A stretch of 36,540 nucleotides of DNA from Phaeoceros laevis (taxonomy: Eukaryota > Anthocerotophyta > Anthocerotopsida > Notothyladales), in contig JBNGIQ010008825.1 of NCBI GenBank assembly GCA_049999765.1, positions 147,096-183,635 of the forward strand, given 5' to 3'. This document shows positions 11,701 through 22,933 of this stretch, one piece after another. The number at the start of each line of letters is the position of its first letter. Position 1 is the first letter of the stretch. Under the pieces are notes generated by a model. The model did not search any database. It was not told the origin of the DNA and saw only the letters and a list, made by a program, of their open reading frames with translations. Position numbers and translations under genes: made by a program.

Positions 11701-12122
11701 TGGAATGACTCCCCCAGGCCACACCGGTTGCGCCTGGTAGTCATAGGCCGTGCAAGAGCCAAATGCGATTTTAGAAACGGTCTTCTCTTTGACACGGCGG
11801 GTAAATTCGTATCTCTGACCCTCGAGGATGGTAACGCTCCAGATAGAAACAATTGCTGATCCCAGAGACAGGAACCCAATGATCACCAAAAGCGTGTTCT
11901 TCCAGGACTTCTGGACACATGAACTTGTATGAGGCACTAGACTGGTCAACCACAGTCACATTCACAAATTTAATTTGGGACTAGCACCTTCAAGCGGGTT
12001 GCCCTCCGCCTAACTAGGCCAACAGGTTCCTGAAGATCGGGCTCATGCGATTGGGACCATTTCTCAGGTTCAAGCAATTCCAGGCTCTCCATATCCGGCC
12101 CTCCTTGCCTCCTCCGATCCAT
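8740..12122 (-). CDS. PhoD-like metallophosphatase, N-terminally membrane-anchored
   Basis: Fifteen coding exons rebuild in phase to 549 residues: 11988-12122, 11678-11910, 11474-11592, 11292-11373, 11033-11068, 10795-10912, 10506-10654, 10275-10348, 9973-10082, 9714-9824, 9453-9620, 9289-9360, 9150-9201, 8949-9028 and 8740-8850. The start is the first ATG of the first open exon; the frame continues upstream only to a TTG. One transmembrane anchor (NTLLVIIGFLSLGSAIVSIW) lies near residues 48-70. The PhoD family core is plain: KIAFGSCTAYDY, WIWLGDMAYMDDP, GTYDDHDYSWNNGNKRLP with its metal-binding Asp/His, IDIFLLDERYNRDP, LGREQRLWLEDAL, ILTGDFHYSDIK and YQVMASGLTTSTG. PhoD enzymes are calcium/iron-dependent phosphodiesterases or phosphatases. 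The anchor suggests action at the cell surface or in the secretory pathway. Exon 5 is only 36 bases and intron 10 starts with GC. Confidence 0.93.
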
Positions 12123-12401
12123 TTCTTCGCAGCTCCTGGTGGAGGAAGTTAGAATTGGTATGGCATTCTGTTTTGGCCCGGATCCAGGAACGTGGTAACG
12201 ATCGACGTCGACAAGTAGTGGGCTTTCCAACCCTAAATGCAGAAGCTAGAATATGGTCGCGCCGGGTGCCTCGGGATGCACAGCTGCATACATCTCCCAG
12301 TCAGGAGCCGGCCTAGCACGGTAAGGTAATCCCTGTGATTGCTCTATTACCCGCCCACTGCGAAGTTTCTGTCGAGAACAATTTGTCAGCCCGCTTGAGT
12401 T
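12123..12401. promoter_or_regulatory. Divergent region, PhoD-like / beta-lactamase-like genes
   Basis: This spacer lies between head-to-head genes. On the plus strand an ATG at 12253 opens 22 codons and meets a good donor (CACG|GTAAGG). It could be a first exon with a Ser/Ala/Arg-rich presequence for the serine hydrolase, but no acceptor restores the right frame simply. Confidence 0.3.
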
Positions 12402-13861
12402 GTGCAAGGTGGGCAGCCCACGTTGTCGAAGCCGCAGCCGAAGGCTTTTCGCAAGAAGGACAGCAGACCGGAGTCTGCGCCGGCAGGGGGAAGGCCAAAT
12501 GCAGTCTGCAAGCGCTGCCACCCGGATCGGATTCCCACCTCTCCCGTCAAATCGTCCGTGGGAGAGGAGCTCGCCAAGCTTGATGAGGTCATCAGGCGCC
12601 TCATGGTCAAACACAACGTGCCTGGGGCGCAGCTGGCTGTGGCAAAGGGAGGCCAACTCAAGCTTTGGAAAGGCTATGGAGTTGCCAACAAGGAGGAAGG
12701 AAAGGCCATGAGGCCATGGAACGTGCTGAGGATCTCCAGTCTCTCTAAAGTTATCACGGGCACTGCCATTTTGAAGCTTGCACAGTTTCCTCCTTCCTGG
12801 GGGGATGGGAACACTGTTGAAATGGGAGCAGCTTGGCTTGGATGCGTTCCTCACTCCTCTGCATCCTGCAGGAGGGCTGCATCCGCTTGGATGACAAGCC
12901 ATTCAAGCTTCTGGACGGACTAGACCCCCCGCGCAATGCAAGTGTGGATCCTCGGCTGTTTGATGTAACAATCCAACATCTACTGCAGCACACTGGCGGC
13001 TGGAATGCGTCGAGGTCGACGATGGAGCCTACGCTCATGCCAGGTGCGTTGGTGGTCTCATGCGCGCTCGGGCTTGCTCCTCCACCAAATTCGTATGACA
13101 TCATCCGCTTCATGAAAGGACAACCCCTGGACTCGGATCCAGGAACCAGCTGCCATTACAGCAATTTTGGATTCAACGTGCTTGGCAGAGTAATCGAGAG
13201 GGTTACAGGCATGAAATATGAGGAGTACGTGCGGAAAAAGATTTTTCAGCAGCTGGGTCTGTCCTCCATGAGGATGGGAGAGACGAAGAGAGAAAGGTCT
13301 GGACCCGACGAAGTCCACTACTACGGCGTGAGTGGAAAAGTGTCGCGGAGTCTCTCTGTATATCCGGGCGAGGGCTATGTCCAGACAGAATACGGGTTTG
13401 CAGACCTTAGACGATCCGCAGACTCCTTCGCTGGGTGGGTTGGAAACGCAAGAGACATTGCCTGCTTCACTGTGCACATGGATGGATTGCGCAAGCCCGC
13501 CATCCTTGGCTCGAAGATGCTAACTGCCATGTTTGAAACATCCAAGGTGCTGGATGAACCTCATGAGAGGATACCTTACTTGAATATGGCTCGAGGCCTG
13601 ATTTGGTTCATGAATCTAGATGCCAGCGGGGGTGTACAGAGCTTTCAGCATGCGGGATCAGCCGTAGGCAGCCATTCTTTTTGCATTAGGCTGGTCAAAG
13701 AGAAAATTACCATGGTATATCTGCTTAACACTCTCCCTGAAAATCTGGCATCCGTCCTCAGTGATACAGCCGACGAGTTGGTGGAAGCTGCCAGAAGTGT
13801 GGAGGTGTGGCCAGAGTACGACCTCTTTAAGCTAACAAAGAAAGGTGTAAACGCGTCATGA
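12402..13861 (+). CDS. Beta-lactamase-fold serine hydrolase (class C / esterase type)
   Basis: The core lies in two exons: an upstream one ending near 12815 and 12872-13861. The three motifs of the serine beta-lactamase/DD-peptidase fold are present in order. They are SLSK (Ser-x-x-Lys, in RISSLSKVITGTAIL), YSN (in CHYSNFGFNVLGRVIERV) and HAG (in FQHAGSAVGSHS). Other family hallmarks are VPGAQLAVAKGGQL, IQHLLQHTGGW and GQPLDSDPG. Members of this family are mostly esterases or peptidases of unknown substrate rather than resistance enzymes. The N-terminus is unresolved: there is an in-frame stop at 12396, only a GTG at 12402, and the first ATG (12603) is inside the domain, so an upstream exon is probably missing. 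The intron donor is also unclear. ACT|GTTGAA at 12816 keeps the frame but adds eleven unusual residues. Confidence 0.85.
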
Positions 13862-13915
13862 TGATCCTCGACGAGATCGTACAATGTGGTTACAAGGCAA
13901 TTACATCCTACTGTC

Positions 13916-16900
13916 TCATACTCTTACTTCCCAGGTTTCAGCAGGCGTGGTTTTCAGGAGAGCATGGCACAGGGGACAGTGTTTCCGAGTTCGTATCCTG
14001 AATGCTATCATATGATGTCTGCATTGGGAGCATTGTATACGGTCCTCATCCAAAATCGGCACTCCACTTGCCATGCACAGAGGAAACGGCGCACCACACG
14101 TGGAGACAGAACACTTATTTTGGAACTCCTGCAGCATTTGGGTATCTCATCAGTGCAAATTATGAACCATTCCACCTCGTTTTGAGCCCATTGACGTACC
14201 TTGACGTGGCTCCCGCAGTTTGGACAATTGCCTCTTGGGCTAGTGTGTGGGCTCACTGGTTGGTACTGCGTGAAAATTGAAAGGGCAAGGCCTGCAAATT
14301 GCTGCTGCCTTGATACCGGGATGCTTTTTAGGGACTCCAGCTTTTGGAATGCCTTGCTACAATGGAAGTAATACTGCAGGGCAAATAATCAGAAGGCAAC
14401 TGTCAGACTCAAGCTTTCCTCTGGTTTTCACCTCCACCATCTGGATGACGTTCCGGTGAACATAGTTTTGATATAACACCAATTTCCGTTCAAATGTCTC
14501 ATGAGTACCCTGTTATAGAAGGATGTCAGAGCGATTAGTGAATAGAGATCTTCCATCCCAACCACATCTTCATATTCGGTAAGCCACCATGCTGCCTGTA
14601 GGGTACAGGTACAGAAGATGGTTTACTCAAAGGCCGGAAAACAACGTACAACTTACTGAGTGGTTCCAGAATCTGATGCTGGAAGCAAACCTTCATTGCC
14701 AGGTCGAAGTGGCCTGCATACAGCTCTTGATGAGCTATCAACCAAAGGTGGTAAGCCTCTGCGCCATGCCAAGGGTCCTCAAACGTCCGATCCGTGACAG
14801 ATGGTCCATCGTTCTGTAGAATGTCCACAGAGAGGTCACCTTACTGCTCCTAGTTATAAGCAATCTATACGACTACCTCAGTAATTCATCCACAATACAT
14901 CCACCAACCGGTGACTACTTTTCAAAACAAGTGTTCTTGTCTCCACGTGTGTTACACCCCCGGTGGTGGCACAACCTCTGGGCATTTGTTAGACCAAGGT
15001 TGGAAGACAGTTAGCTCTCCGTAGCGGTACCGCAGTTAGGTGCCGGGTCATGTTATTGGATCCGAATATATATATATATCTATCTATCTTTTGCAAAATG
15101 GGAATAAACGTACCTCTGGAAATGATGATTTATGCTTGTCCATTTCCATAGCTGCGAGGACATACAGCTTCTTCACCTCCAAAGGGCTCGCCTGCAAAAT
15201 GTTGTTATGAGCTCATCAAGTTCTGTATGTATACGTTCGCGCTGCTTACTATAGTCTGGAACAATAGGAATAGAAAACCTAGAGAAAAAACCATGACGAC
15301 CTTTGCAGCAGCAGACTGTTCTGCTAGTTGCTTGAGGACGGCACCAGCATTTGCATGCTTCCCCCCCTTTCGGAAAACTTCCACTGCTTGCAATTGGTTG
15401 CCAGACTGCAGAAGAAGTGTGGTATATTTTGCAAGGGTTTCATCGACTTCCTGTTCGCAGTTGTGCTGCCTTGCAAGATCTACTGCCTTATCCCAGTGAT
15501 TTAGCTCCACACAACAGTCAATTCCTTCCTTGATGTTTCCTGCCCTGCAGAAGGCGGTGACCTGATAGAGAAGCTCTTGTCAGCTCCCTCATCAATGCAC
15601 AATGATTGGATGGCAAGCATTGATTGCAAGAACTTACTGCCTGCTCGCACAGTCCGACGCCTAGAAATTTTTGAGCCATTGTCAACAATAGCGGTGAGCC
15701 ATCATGGATAGTTGTCAACAGTCTTTCAAGTCCCTCCCAATTTTCCATTGAGTAAAAGCAATCCACCACTTTCTCGTTGTTCTTTGCTTGAGCATAATAA
15801 TTTGCTGCTTTTGCCCAATTTTGCCTGTCAGCATAGAAGCTCCCTAAGCTGTTCCAAGTAAGCTCCAATAATGAATCATTCCCTCCACCTCCATCAATCA
15901 ACCTTTCAACTCTGTTGCATGCCAACAGGACTTGGTATTAGCACATAAGATTCGCATAGCTGTATGCTCCAAAGAAATCATCCAGAGAACATTCTCCTGA
16001 TCTCAAACTTCAATGGAGTAGATCCAGAGTCCTTAACATGAACCAGTCACCAAGCTTCATCCGCATATCTATGGCTAGATCACTCCGATCCATTTCAATG
16101 TAGAGGCGTTCAGCATCATCAAAGCGCTTGAAATAGACGAAAATCTGAATGTCCCAATTATCAAGTTCATACGTACAGCTCAGCTTGACAAACATGAACA
16201 AAAAATGATGAAGCTACAACTTCTTAGTGTTTACAAGGTAGACTCGGTAGGTGACAGCCTCTACTCATTCATTCTGAGTCCAATTTGGCAGTGAGGAAAG
16301 CATTACTGTCCACATCCCCAAGGAAGACATCAGATTCGCAAAAATCTGAACCTTTACCTCTGCTTTCTGCAATCTTTTGTCTTTGAGAATGTGCAGACCT
16401 TTAACAAACTGTATACCGTAGTAGTTTTGACATTTGACGAATGCCTGCCAAGCAACACACTCTTAGTGACAGTATTCACCTTATGTAGGCTGGGACTTAA
16501 TGTCAGATCCAAAGGCCGGTTGTAGGTACCTTCTCAGCGATGGACAGGTTAAGCTTCTCCAGTGCAAACTCAGCAAGAGTGATCCAGAGCTTGGGATGAG
16601 AGTGCTCTTTGACATAGGCATATGCTTCGCCGATGTCAACTGTTGAAAGAATGAGAACTGTGTCTCTGAAGGACTTCGTTTCATAGTTGAATACATGAAC
16701 TTTGCTGGGCTGCTCCGGTTGTGTCATCACTTCATCCAGTTGAACTGCATGAATCTTCGAACAAAGCAGGTAATCACTCTGTCAATTGCTGGGCTAGGAA
16801 AGTCAGACGAGCCACTTGCAGATACTGAGTACAGATACTGAGTGAGTCACATAGCCGTACTTGCAATTCATGAAAGCCACAGAGATAGGCCGTGCATGAC

Positions 16901-19900
16901 ACTGGTTCCTCTGGTTCAGTACCCCTCAGTATATACATTCGACTCTTTTCCATGACTGCCAGGAGCTCTGCATTGTCGTCGGCCCATTTCATGTTCCACA
17001 CATCCTTGCGCTCAAAATTGGGGACCCTATTTCCAGCATCACTCTGAGGGTCCCAAAAAAGGACGTGGCTGAGAAAGGAGGTCAAGGGAAGACTTTCTAG
17101 CTCAGTATGCTTAGAAAAACAAGAGCAGACCTGCTCCATTCCACAAGGATCATTCTGCCTGCCATAGCATGTTAACACGCCATTGATATCGATGACTGCC
17201 AGGCTTGTGCCGTTGCAATTCATCTGTATAACTGCATTCACGCAATCACTAATAGTCAAGAACGACACTGGTTTGGCAAAGAAACAAGTCTACTTCGCTT
17301 AGTCTGATACGTAGATTAATTCTAGCTGACAGTGGGAACCAGGAGTACCCTGAGGTCTGCACTGTAGTATGTCTTTATCTTCGAGTGTCAGTGAGGGCAC
17401 ACTGTACCGATGCACAATCCCGGATTCCCGACCGACCACCAGCAACTTATCAGATGCATGCATGCAGCAAATCTGATCTTCACTGCTATCCACTCCGTTA
17501 TTCTGTTACAATGAAACGCGCCAGGTGCCACTGAAGAGCATGCTAACACAATGAGCGAAACTTACAGAATGATTTCAGCTACAGGGCGAATCTTTACCGG
17601 TTCATTCAAAGATTGTAGTGTTCCACCAATGTGAAACCTGCCTTCCTGCGGTAAAGTACACTCGACTCCCAATGAATGTGAGCCAGAAGCCAATTGCTGT
17701 GCACCATATCTCCACCAGTAGATTGTCTGCTCTGATGCAACAAAGATAAAACTCTGAAAGGAAATGCACCAAGTTAGGAAGCCGAGGTCAGTAGGAAAGA
17801 AGAGAGCTGTATGGAAGTAGAGGTCAGTCTGGACCAACTTATATGCGTTTGTCAGAAATGAGAAAAGCCAGATTGGCTCCCTTGCTCTTCTCCTGCTGAC
17901 CGGATAGGATACTATTTGTCCAGCTTAGGAACCGAACAGGGAAGCTAGTAAAGCTCACCGAGTTCATAGCTAGGAAGAGAGGCTCCACGTTCATATTCTT
18001 GGAATTCAGGGGATTGCCAATGGCGTTGCACAGAATCAAAATGTATGTTCGAGGCTCCTCGCTCTGTTCGCAAAACATCACACAGCTGATTGGTAGATGA
18101 CGCAAAACAGCTTCAATACAACAGCTCCAACTAATATCTCAATTTCCACCATTGCATGAAACTTAGCGAGACCTATGATCATAAGAGGTCGAGAAAGCAT
18201 GCCTACCATTGTGGCAAGGGCACAGAACTCCCCTGCACCACAAATGTTAACAAGCTGCTTCACATATTTGAGATACCTAGTTTGCCAGGGAAGCACATGG
18301 CTTAGTTTCAGCGAACCTTCTAGAGAAACACAACACCTAAGTTTCTGTCTTCTAACCATAGCAACAACCTTCCGGAAATTCTAACCTTTCACCAGTACCA
18401 ATGTCCCAGAACATGACAGAGTGCTCCTCGAGATCTTTCTTCTTAAAAGCATACACACATGTGCTTGCTCCAAAAAACGCCCATTTGTAGTCTGGCCTAA
18501 CGTTTGCAAGGTAAATGAAGGAGTCGACTGCAAGGGCCAACCGGAGTCCACTGCCCTCCCATGCAAGTGCGCTGCAGAACATACCATAAATATTCTCCTT
18601 AAACCCATAGAACTTTCACTTGGTTCATTTTACATTGCTTTTCTATTACCAGCACTCGACACGTTCTACCCCTTGACCAGAGGTACCTTGGTGTAGTACC
18701 CGGCAGGTGGAGAGTCCTGATATGAATCCCAAAGTTTGAGTAAAGCTGAACAGATGGGATCGCCATATCATATTCGGACTTTTCTAATCCCAGAACAGCA
18801 AGGACCTCACCAACTGGATTCCATTTGATTGATGTTATCATCATTCTTGTACCTAGCAAAATGGGCTCTTCATCCAGCTCGTGTTTCATAAACTAGGGGA
18901 TCACAAAAGACGAGCACACCACGTCAGCAGCTCTTCAAATCCTGTCTGGAGATGGTGTAGTTCAGTAGCGTGTTCTGTCTGATCATATCTATTCTCTCAT
19001 AGAGCATAAGAGCTTGGACGAAACCAAAGAACAAAACATGTACTTTAATTGGAGTCGATTACTTGGGTACAGAGAGCTAAATGCAGGTCTCAGCCTCTGC
19101 AAGCAGGAAGCAGATCGATGCCATACTTGAACATGTCCTTTCAGCAAGGCAATTGCCAGTGTCGGCGCATTGGGATTGGTCTGACCCTCCAATCCATTAT
19201 ACCAGTCTATACCGACAATGGCGCAGGCCTCCTCTCCGGATGGAAAGCAAATAGGGACTCTCGTTACAAAATTTCCAGTGCAATCATAAGCAAGGCAATC
19301 TCCCTACATAGCAGCCCCTTCCCGCTTTAGTGACAAACAAAGGCAGCAAAACAATATGTCTTTTGCATCAATTGCAGAGTTGTTCAAAAAGCTACAACAA
19401 ACACTACCCATGGTCAGTATTCTTCTGGTTCCTGTTCTGGACACACAAGTACATCAAGTATCTGAAGTAGTGATACCAATGGGGTGCAGAAGAGTATGAG
19501 CCGAGCATCTGGTGACCACTCCAAGAGGCATGATTGAACACCTAAGTCCTTTCCCCACAGCCTACTGCCATCTACATTTCCCATAACCACCTGTCCATCC
19601 TCATATAGGATACATATGTTTTGCCCATCTCCTGACCACCTTAAATCTCTGACTACACTTTTGTTCCGGTTGTTTATCATCTCCTCAAACCACATACCCT
19701 AGCAGAAGAAAACAACGCCATGAGTTAGCATTGCAGCTCATAAAGTCTGTTTATTGGAAACAACACCCCAGTTGAAGTATTTGAACCTTGTGCAGAACCC
19801 AAACTATGATCAGCCCCTTCTCATCACTGGAGGTTAGCTTCCGGAAATTGGGGTTCCAGTTCACAGCTAAGACAGTCCCATGATGCCCTTCCAAAGTTTG

Positions 19901-20201
19901 GTTCATGGAGAGATTCGACGGGGTTGCAATTGCTGTCAGTAAGACACCTGCCTTGGTTACCACCCCTGCTCCTGAATCCAGCTTGAGGACCTGCAGCAAG
20001 GAAATGTGCACCTCTGGCTTATCAGCCTCCAGACTCGTTCGAGCTTCCAGAGCTTTAGTGAAGAAATAAAGCGAGCATGCATGCCTTTAAAAGACCAAGT
20101 TCTCCTCCACAAGCGAGCCATCCCTGCTCTAAGTTCCACGCTAAGCTTTTCACCTTTATGCCATCGGGCATGCTGATTTTTTTGCTCAAGTAAAGAAACA
20201 T
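13916..20201 (-). CDS. IFT121: Intraflagellar transport protein IFT121 (WDR35), IFT-A complex
   Basis: Twenty-two coding exons close in phase to 1169 residues, close to the roughly 1180 of animal WDR35: 20085-20201, 19787-19990, 19477-19698, 19127-19303, 18687-18892, 18386-18571, 18207-18276, 17959-18063, 17598-17753, 17349-17502, 17131-17231, 16861-17043, 16530-16754, 16358-16444, 16038-16144, 15638-15911, 15301-15561, 15114-15191, 14691-14813, 14509-14595, 14200-14373 and 13916-14128. The start reads [22 protein letters not shown]40 repeats follow ([68 protein letters not shown]). Then come TPR-like helices ([39 protein letters not shown]) and a C-terminal Cys-rich zinc ribbon ([22 protein letters not shown]). 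IFT121 is a core IFT-A subunit for retrograde transport in cilia. It is absent from flowering plants. Intron 1 has a GC donor. Confidence 0.97.
15067..15090. repeat. TA / TATC microsatellite
   Basis: A short TA run followed by TATC units lies inside the intron between coding exons 17 and 18 of IFT121. Confidence 0.8.
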
Positions 20202-20569
20202 GGTTTCCACCGCAGGCACAGATCACACAAACAGGTATAAAGAAAGTAAGCACCGTGTCGAACTACACATCAGTTTTCGGATTCCTAAAGTGTGTCAAGC
20301 TCTGATCATGTGCAAGAAAGGTCAGCAATGCTCAGCACCACATCAGGTGCCGTACATAGTTCAGAAGTCTCTAGTGAGCACATCCAGAACTCAACAACTA
20401 ACGCAGCAGCATCAACAACTTTGAGATAGTACGACAGTACTTCAGTTCTGGTTTTTATTAAATTTCAAATTGACTAAATTGAAGGTGAATACAAGGTTCA
20501 AGGTTACCTATCCCAACTCCCTAAAAGGTGCTTAGGTTCTACCACTTCCTACAACGTACAACGAAGGGT

Positions 20570-20601
20570 AATACATGGCTCACAAATCTGAGCCATGTAT
20601 T
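20570..20601. repeat. Perfect 13-bp inverted repeat
   Basis: AATACATGGCTCA and its exact reverse complement TGAGCCATGTATT are separated by six bases. It could form a stable hairpin. It lies near the left edge of the AT-rich island and may be a relic of a small inverted-repeat element. Confidence 0.75.
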
Positions 20602-21287
20602 TATACTAAAACACTAAGGTTAGGTTTGGACAACCAGATGGATGCATTATTGAGTATATACATTAACCTTATAGATGCAATGGGTAGCTAGTGAGTTCTA
20701 ATTATATTGTGGAAAAGCTTAAGTGGTTGGACAGCAAGAAAAAGCTGTATTTAGCTGTATTATACTATATACTAAATTTTTATGCATTTGATTTAGAAAC
20801 TTAGGAATATTGGAAAGTAGGTGGAAAAATCCACTAGGGACTGTGGCCGAAGGAAAACTATATGTAGGTAACTTCTAACATATTTGGTTAGGAAGCATAC
20901 GACTATATATAATAAACATATAATAAATAAAGGAGCTTTTTAGGAGAGCTCATGCTCAACATTAGATATAGCCGTAAAGATCTTTTCATATATGCCACTA
21001 TCAGCACCCCAGCTACAGGTAGGCTAGTTGCACACCATCTTAACCCTAGAAATGGTAAAAATGGTAGATAAGATTATATCAGTGAAGAATTATTACTCTT
21101 CAAATTTTAAATTTAATTTTATATATTATTATATATTATTATTTAATTTTATATTTTACTTTTATCTAACTATAATTATGCGTTTAACTCAACTGTAGTT
21201 GAAACCTTGATTGAGGTTTTTAGAAAGTCCATTATGTCCCAAGGGTTTGGTTTTCAGCTAAAGCCAAAAAATTTAACCTTTAGATTT

Positions 21288-21407
21288 ACAATAATTATAT
21301 TAGTTATTATAAAATAATAAATATGAGTACAACTTAAGTTGAGTTATACAATAATTATATTAGTTACTGTACAACAATAAATACAAGTACAACTTAAGTT
21401 AAATTAA
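21288..21407. repeat. 60-bp tandem duplication
   Basis: Two adjacent copies begin ACAATAATTATATTAGTTA and both contain AGTACAACTTAAGTT, with a 60-base period. They differ at several sites. They lie about 190 bases before the FPF1-like ORF. Confidence 0.8.
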
Positions 21408-21595
21408 TATTTGTCTAAATTAGGGTGTCCATATTTCAAGCATGAACAGCTTAATTGATTCATCTATAGGTCCTTATAGAAAGATTGGATTATGATAATA
21501 TCTTATCCAATATATCATATTCTAGTATCATAGTGACACAGTCCTATTGTCACAATTGAATCAATCATAATTTCTATTAAATAAAAAGGTATAAG

Positions 21596-21967
21596 ATGCA
21601 AACTTTAAAGAAAAAATTAAGACAACGAAAACGAAAGGTTTGGCAACCACCACCTCAATTTCTTGTTTTTAGAAGAACTAATGAAATTATTTCTACTTAT
21701 GATATCTTGGAAGAAAAGTTGCTTGCAATAGGATGGGACAAACGAGAGGATGAGGAGCCTGGCCTTAGGGTTTACTTTTGGGGTGAAGTGAATACAATGT
21801 TTATTGTACTGCCAACTGAGTTTGAAAAAATTAACTTACTTGATTTTTATCATATTGTTGTACAGACTTTTGGTGCATTTGAGATACGAGACGCAAAATC
21901 ATCAACCAATAGAGAAAAAACACCAAATTTTATGAAGGCCACAAATAAGTTTTTAATAAATCTATAG
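21596..21967 (+). CDS. FPF1-like protein (flowering promoting factor 1 family)
   Basis: This is a single open frame of 123 residues, starting at ATG 21596 (AATAAAAAGGTATAAG before it). Its middle is clearly FPF1-like: FLVFRRTNEIISTYDILEEK, LLAIGWDKRED, LPTEFEKINLLDFYHIVVQ and FEIRDA correspond to the conserved family blocks (TNEVITSYxVLExKL, LGWERYYDDPDL, LPxDF, MYDIVVKNRNxFEVRD). FPF1 proteins are about 110 residues, act in growth and flowering control in seed plants, and are intronless, as here. Two things are odd. The usual N-terminus (MSGVWVFKNGVVRLVENPG) is replaced by a basic stretch (MQTLKKKLRQRKRKVW), and about 25 extra residues follow the end of the family. Codons are very AT-rich, unlike all other genes in the window. 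It may be transferred, captured by a mobile element, or a diverged relict. Confidence 0.75.
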   Translation: MQTLKKKLRQRKRKVWQPPPQFLVFRRTNEIISTYDILEEKLLAIGWDKREDEEPGLRVYFWGEVNTMFIVLPTEFEKINLLDFYHIVVQTFGAFEIRDAKSSTNREKTPNFMKATNKFLINL

Positions 21968-22905
21968 TTAAATGGTTTTCTATTTTGATGAAGGTTAAGA
22001 GTTTTATTTTGGCACAAACTTATTGCATGTATTTTTTTTCAAGTTATGTAACTATTCTACATGCTTATGTCTAGTGGATTATGGTAGAAATGTTTGTTTC
22101 AAATGTGCTAACATATTGATAGACAATAATATGGTTTATCATCAAATTATACCGTCACAAGTTTTTTAATTTAATATCTTTTTATTAAGTTTCTGTAAGT
22201 TAACTTCCTTCAATATATTCACTCGCAACACATGAACCAGATTTTTCAAGGCTCTTACTACGATATCCGCCAACTCCTTAGTGTTCTCAAACTCAAGGAA
22301 AACCTTCTCTCTTACTTCAAGGCGATTGACGATTACTTAACTTAGGTTCATTGACATTGCTATGTAGATTTGTTATTTTGTTTGCTCTAATACTCTTTCT
22401 CTTGCGCTTCCCAAAGTGACTATTCACTCAAGTTTTTGATTCACGTTCAGGCGTCATAGCCTCATGGCTCCATGCGCATAATGATAAATAAATAAATTCA
22501 ATATATTCATATAGGATAGTGTAAACCTCCTTCAATATATTCACACACACACACACATCATACAATTATAAAATATAAATAATTAAAATCTAATTATAAT
22601 TTAAATAAATCTAACCTATAAAATCCAACAATACTTCAAACCTTGAAGTATGGTAGCATGGAGTTGCACAAAGATAGTTCCATATGCATTGCAAACCAAT
22701 GAAAATATCTTAAAAAACCCTTCTATATTATATGGTCTACATGCTTCTCTAGAGAATTGAATCCTTCAAATAAGATCCGCACTATTACTTGTCAATTATG
22801 AACCACGCTATTGTTAAAGTAATAGATACTATATCATGGTTTATACTTATTACATGAAATTATAATTTCCAATCGTACATGCATATATATATATATATAT
22901 ATATA
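21968..22905. other. AT-rich stretch with microsatellites
   Basis: No gene is visible. The motif CTTCAATATATTCA occurs near 22207 and again near 22530. A CA run spans 22542-22557 and an AT run 22883-22905. The AT run is the insertion point of the Helitron end that follows. Confidence 0.6.
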
Positions 22906-22933
22906 CTAGTGTAGAACCCGTCGACATCGACGG
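22906..22933 (-). mobile_element. Helitron 3' terminus (copy 1)
   Basis: Read on the minus strand, a 7-bp stem hairpin (CCGTCGA-TG-TCGACGG, 22918-22933) is followed by GTTCTACACTAG and then a T. This is the layout of a Helitron 3' end: a hairpin about ten bases from a CTRR terminus inserted between A and T. The same hairpin and terminus recur at 35980-36008. The element would extend to higher coordinates. Its 5' end was not found. Confidence 0.75.

Larger units (their letters stand above)
20202..21595. other. IFT121 upstream region passing into an AT-rich island
   Basis: The first 200-300 bases have ordinary composition and should hold the IFT121 promoter (minus strand). From about 20440 the sequence turns strongly AT-rich. 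I find no gene here, only the hairpin at 20570 and the 60-base duplication at 21288, listed separately. Confidence 0.5.

Noticed and set aside
8740-12122. Reading the PhoD-like region as several small separate genes
   Set aside because: The fragments join in phase through splice sites into one continuous PhoD-like protein with motifs in the expected order.
12246-12902. 218-codon minus-strand frame
   Set aside because: It is antisense to the beta-lactamase-like gene, whose catalytic motifs are on the plus strand.
12402-13861. Antibiotic resistance beta-lactamase
   Set aside because: The motif set is shared by a wide family of esterases and peptidases, and the gene is eukaryotic in context. 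Resistance is not supported.
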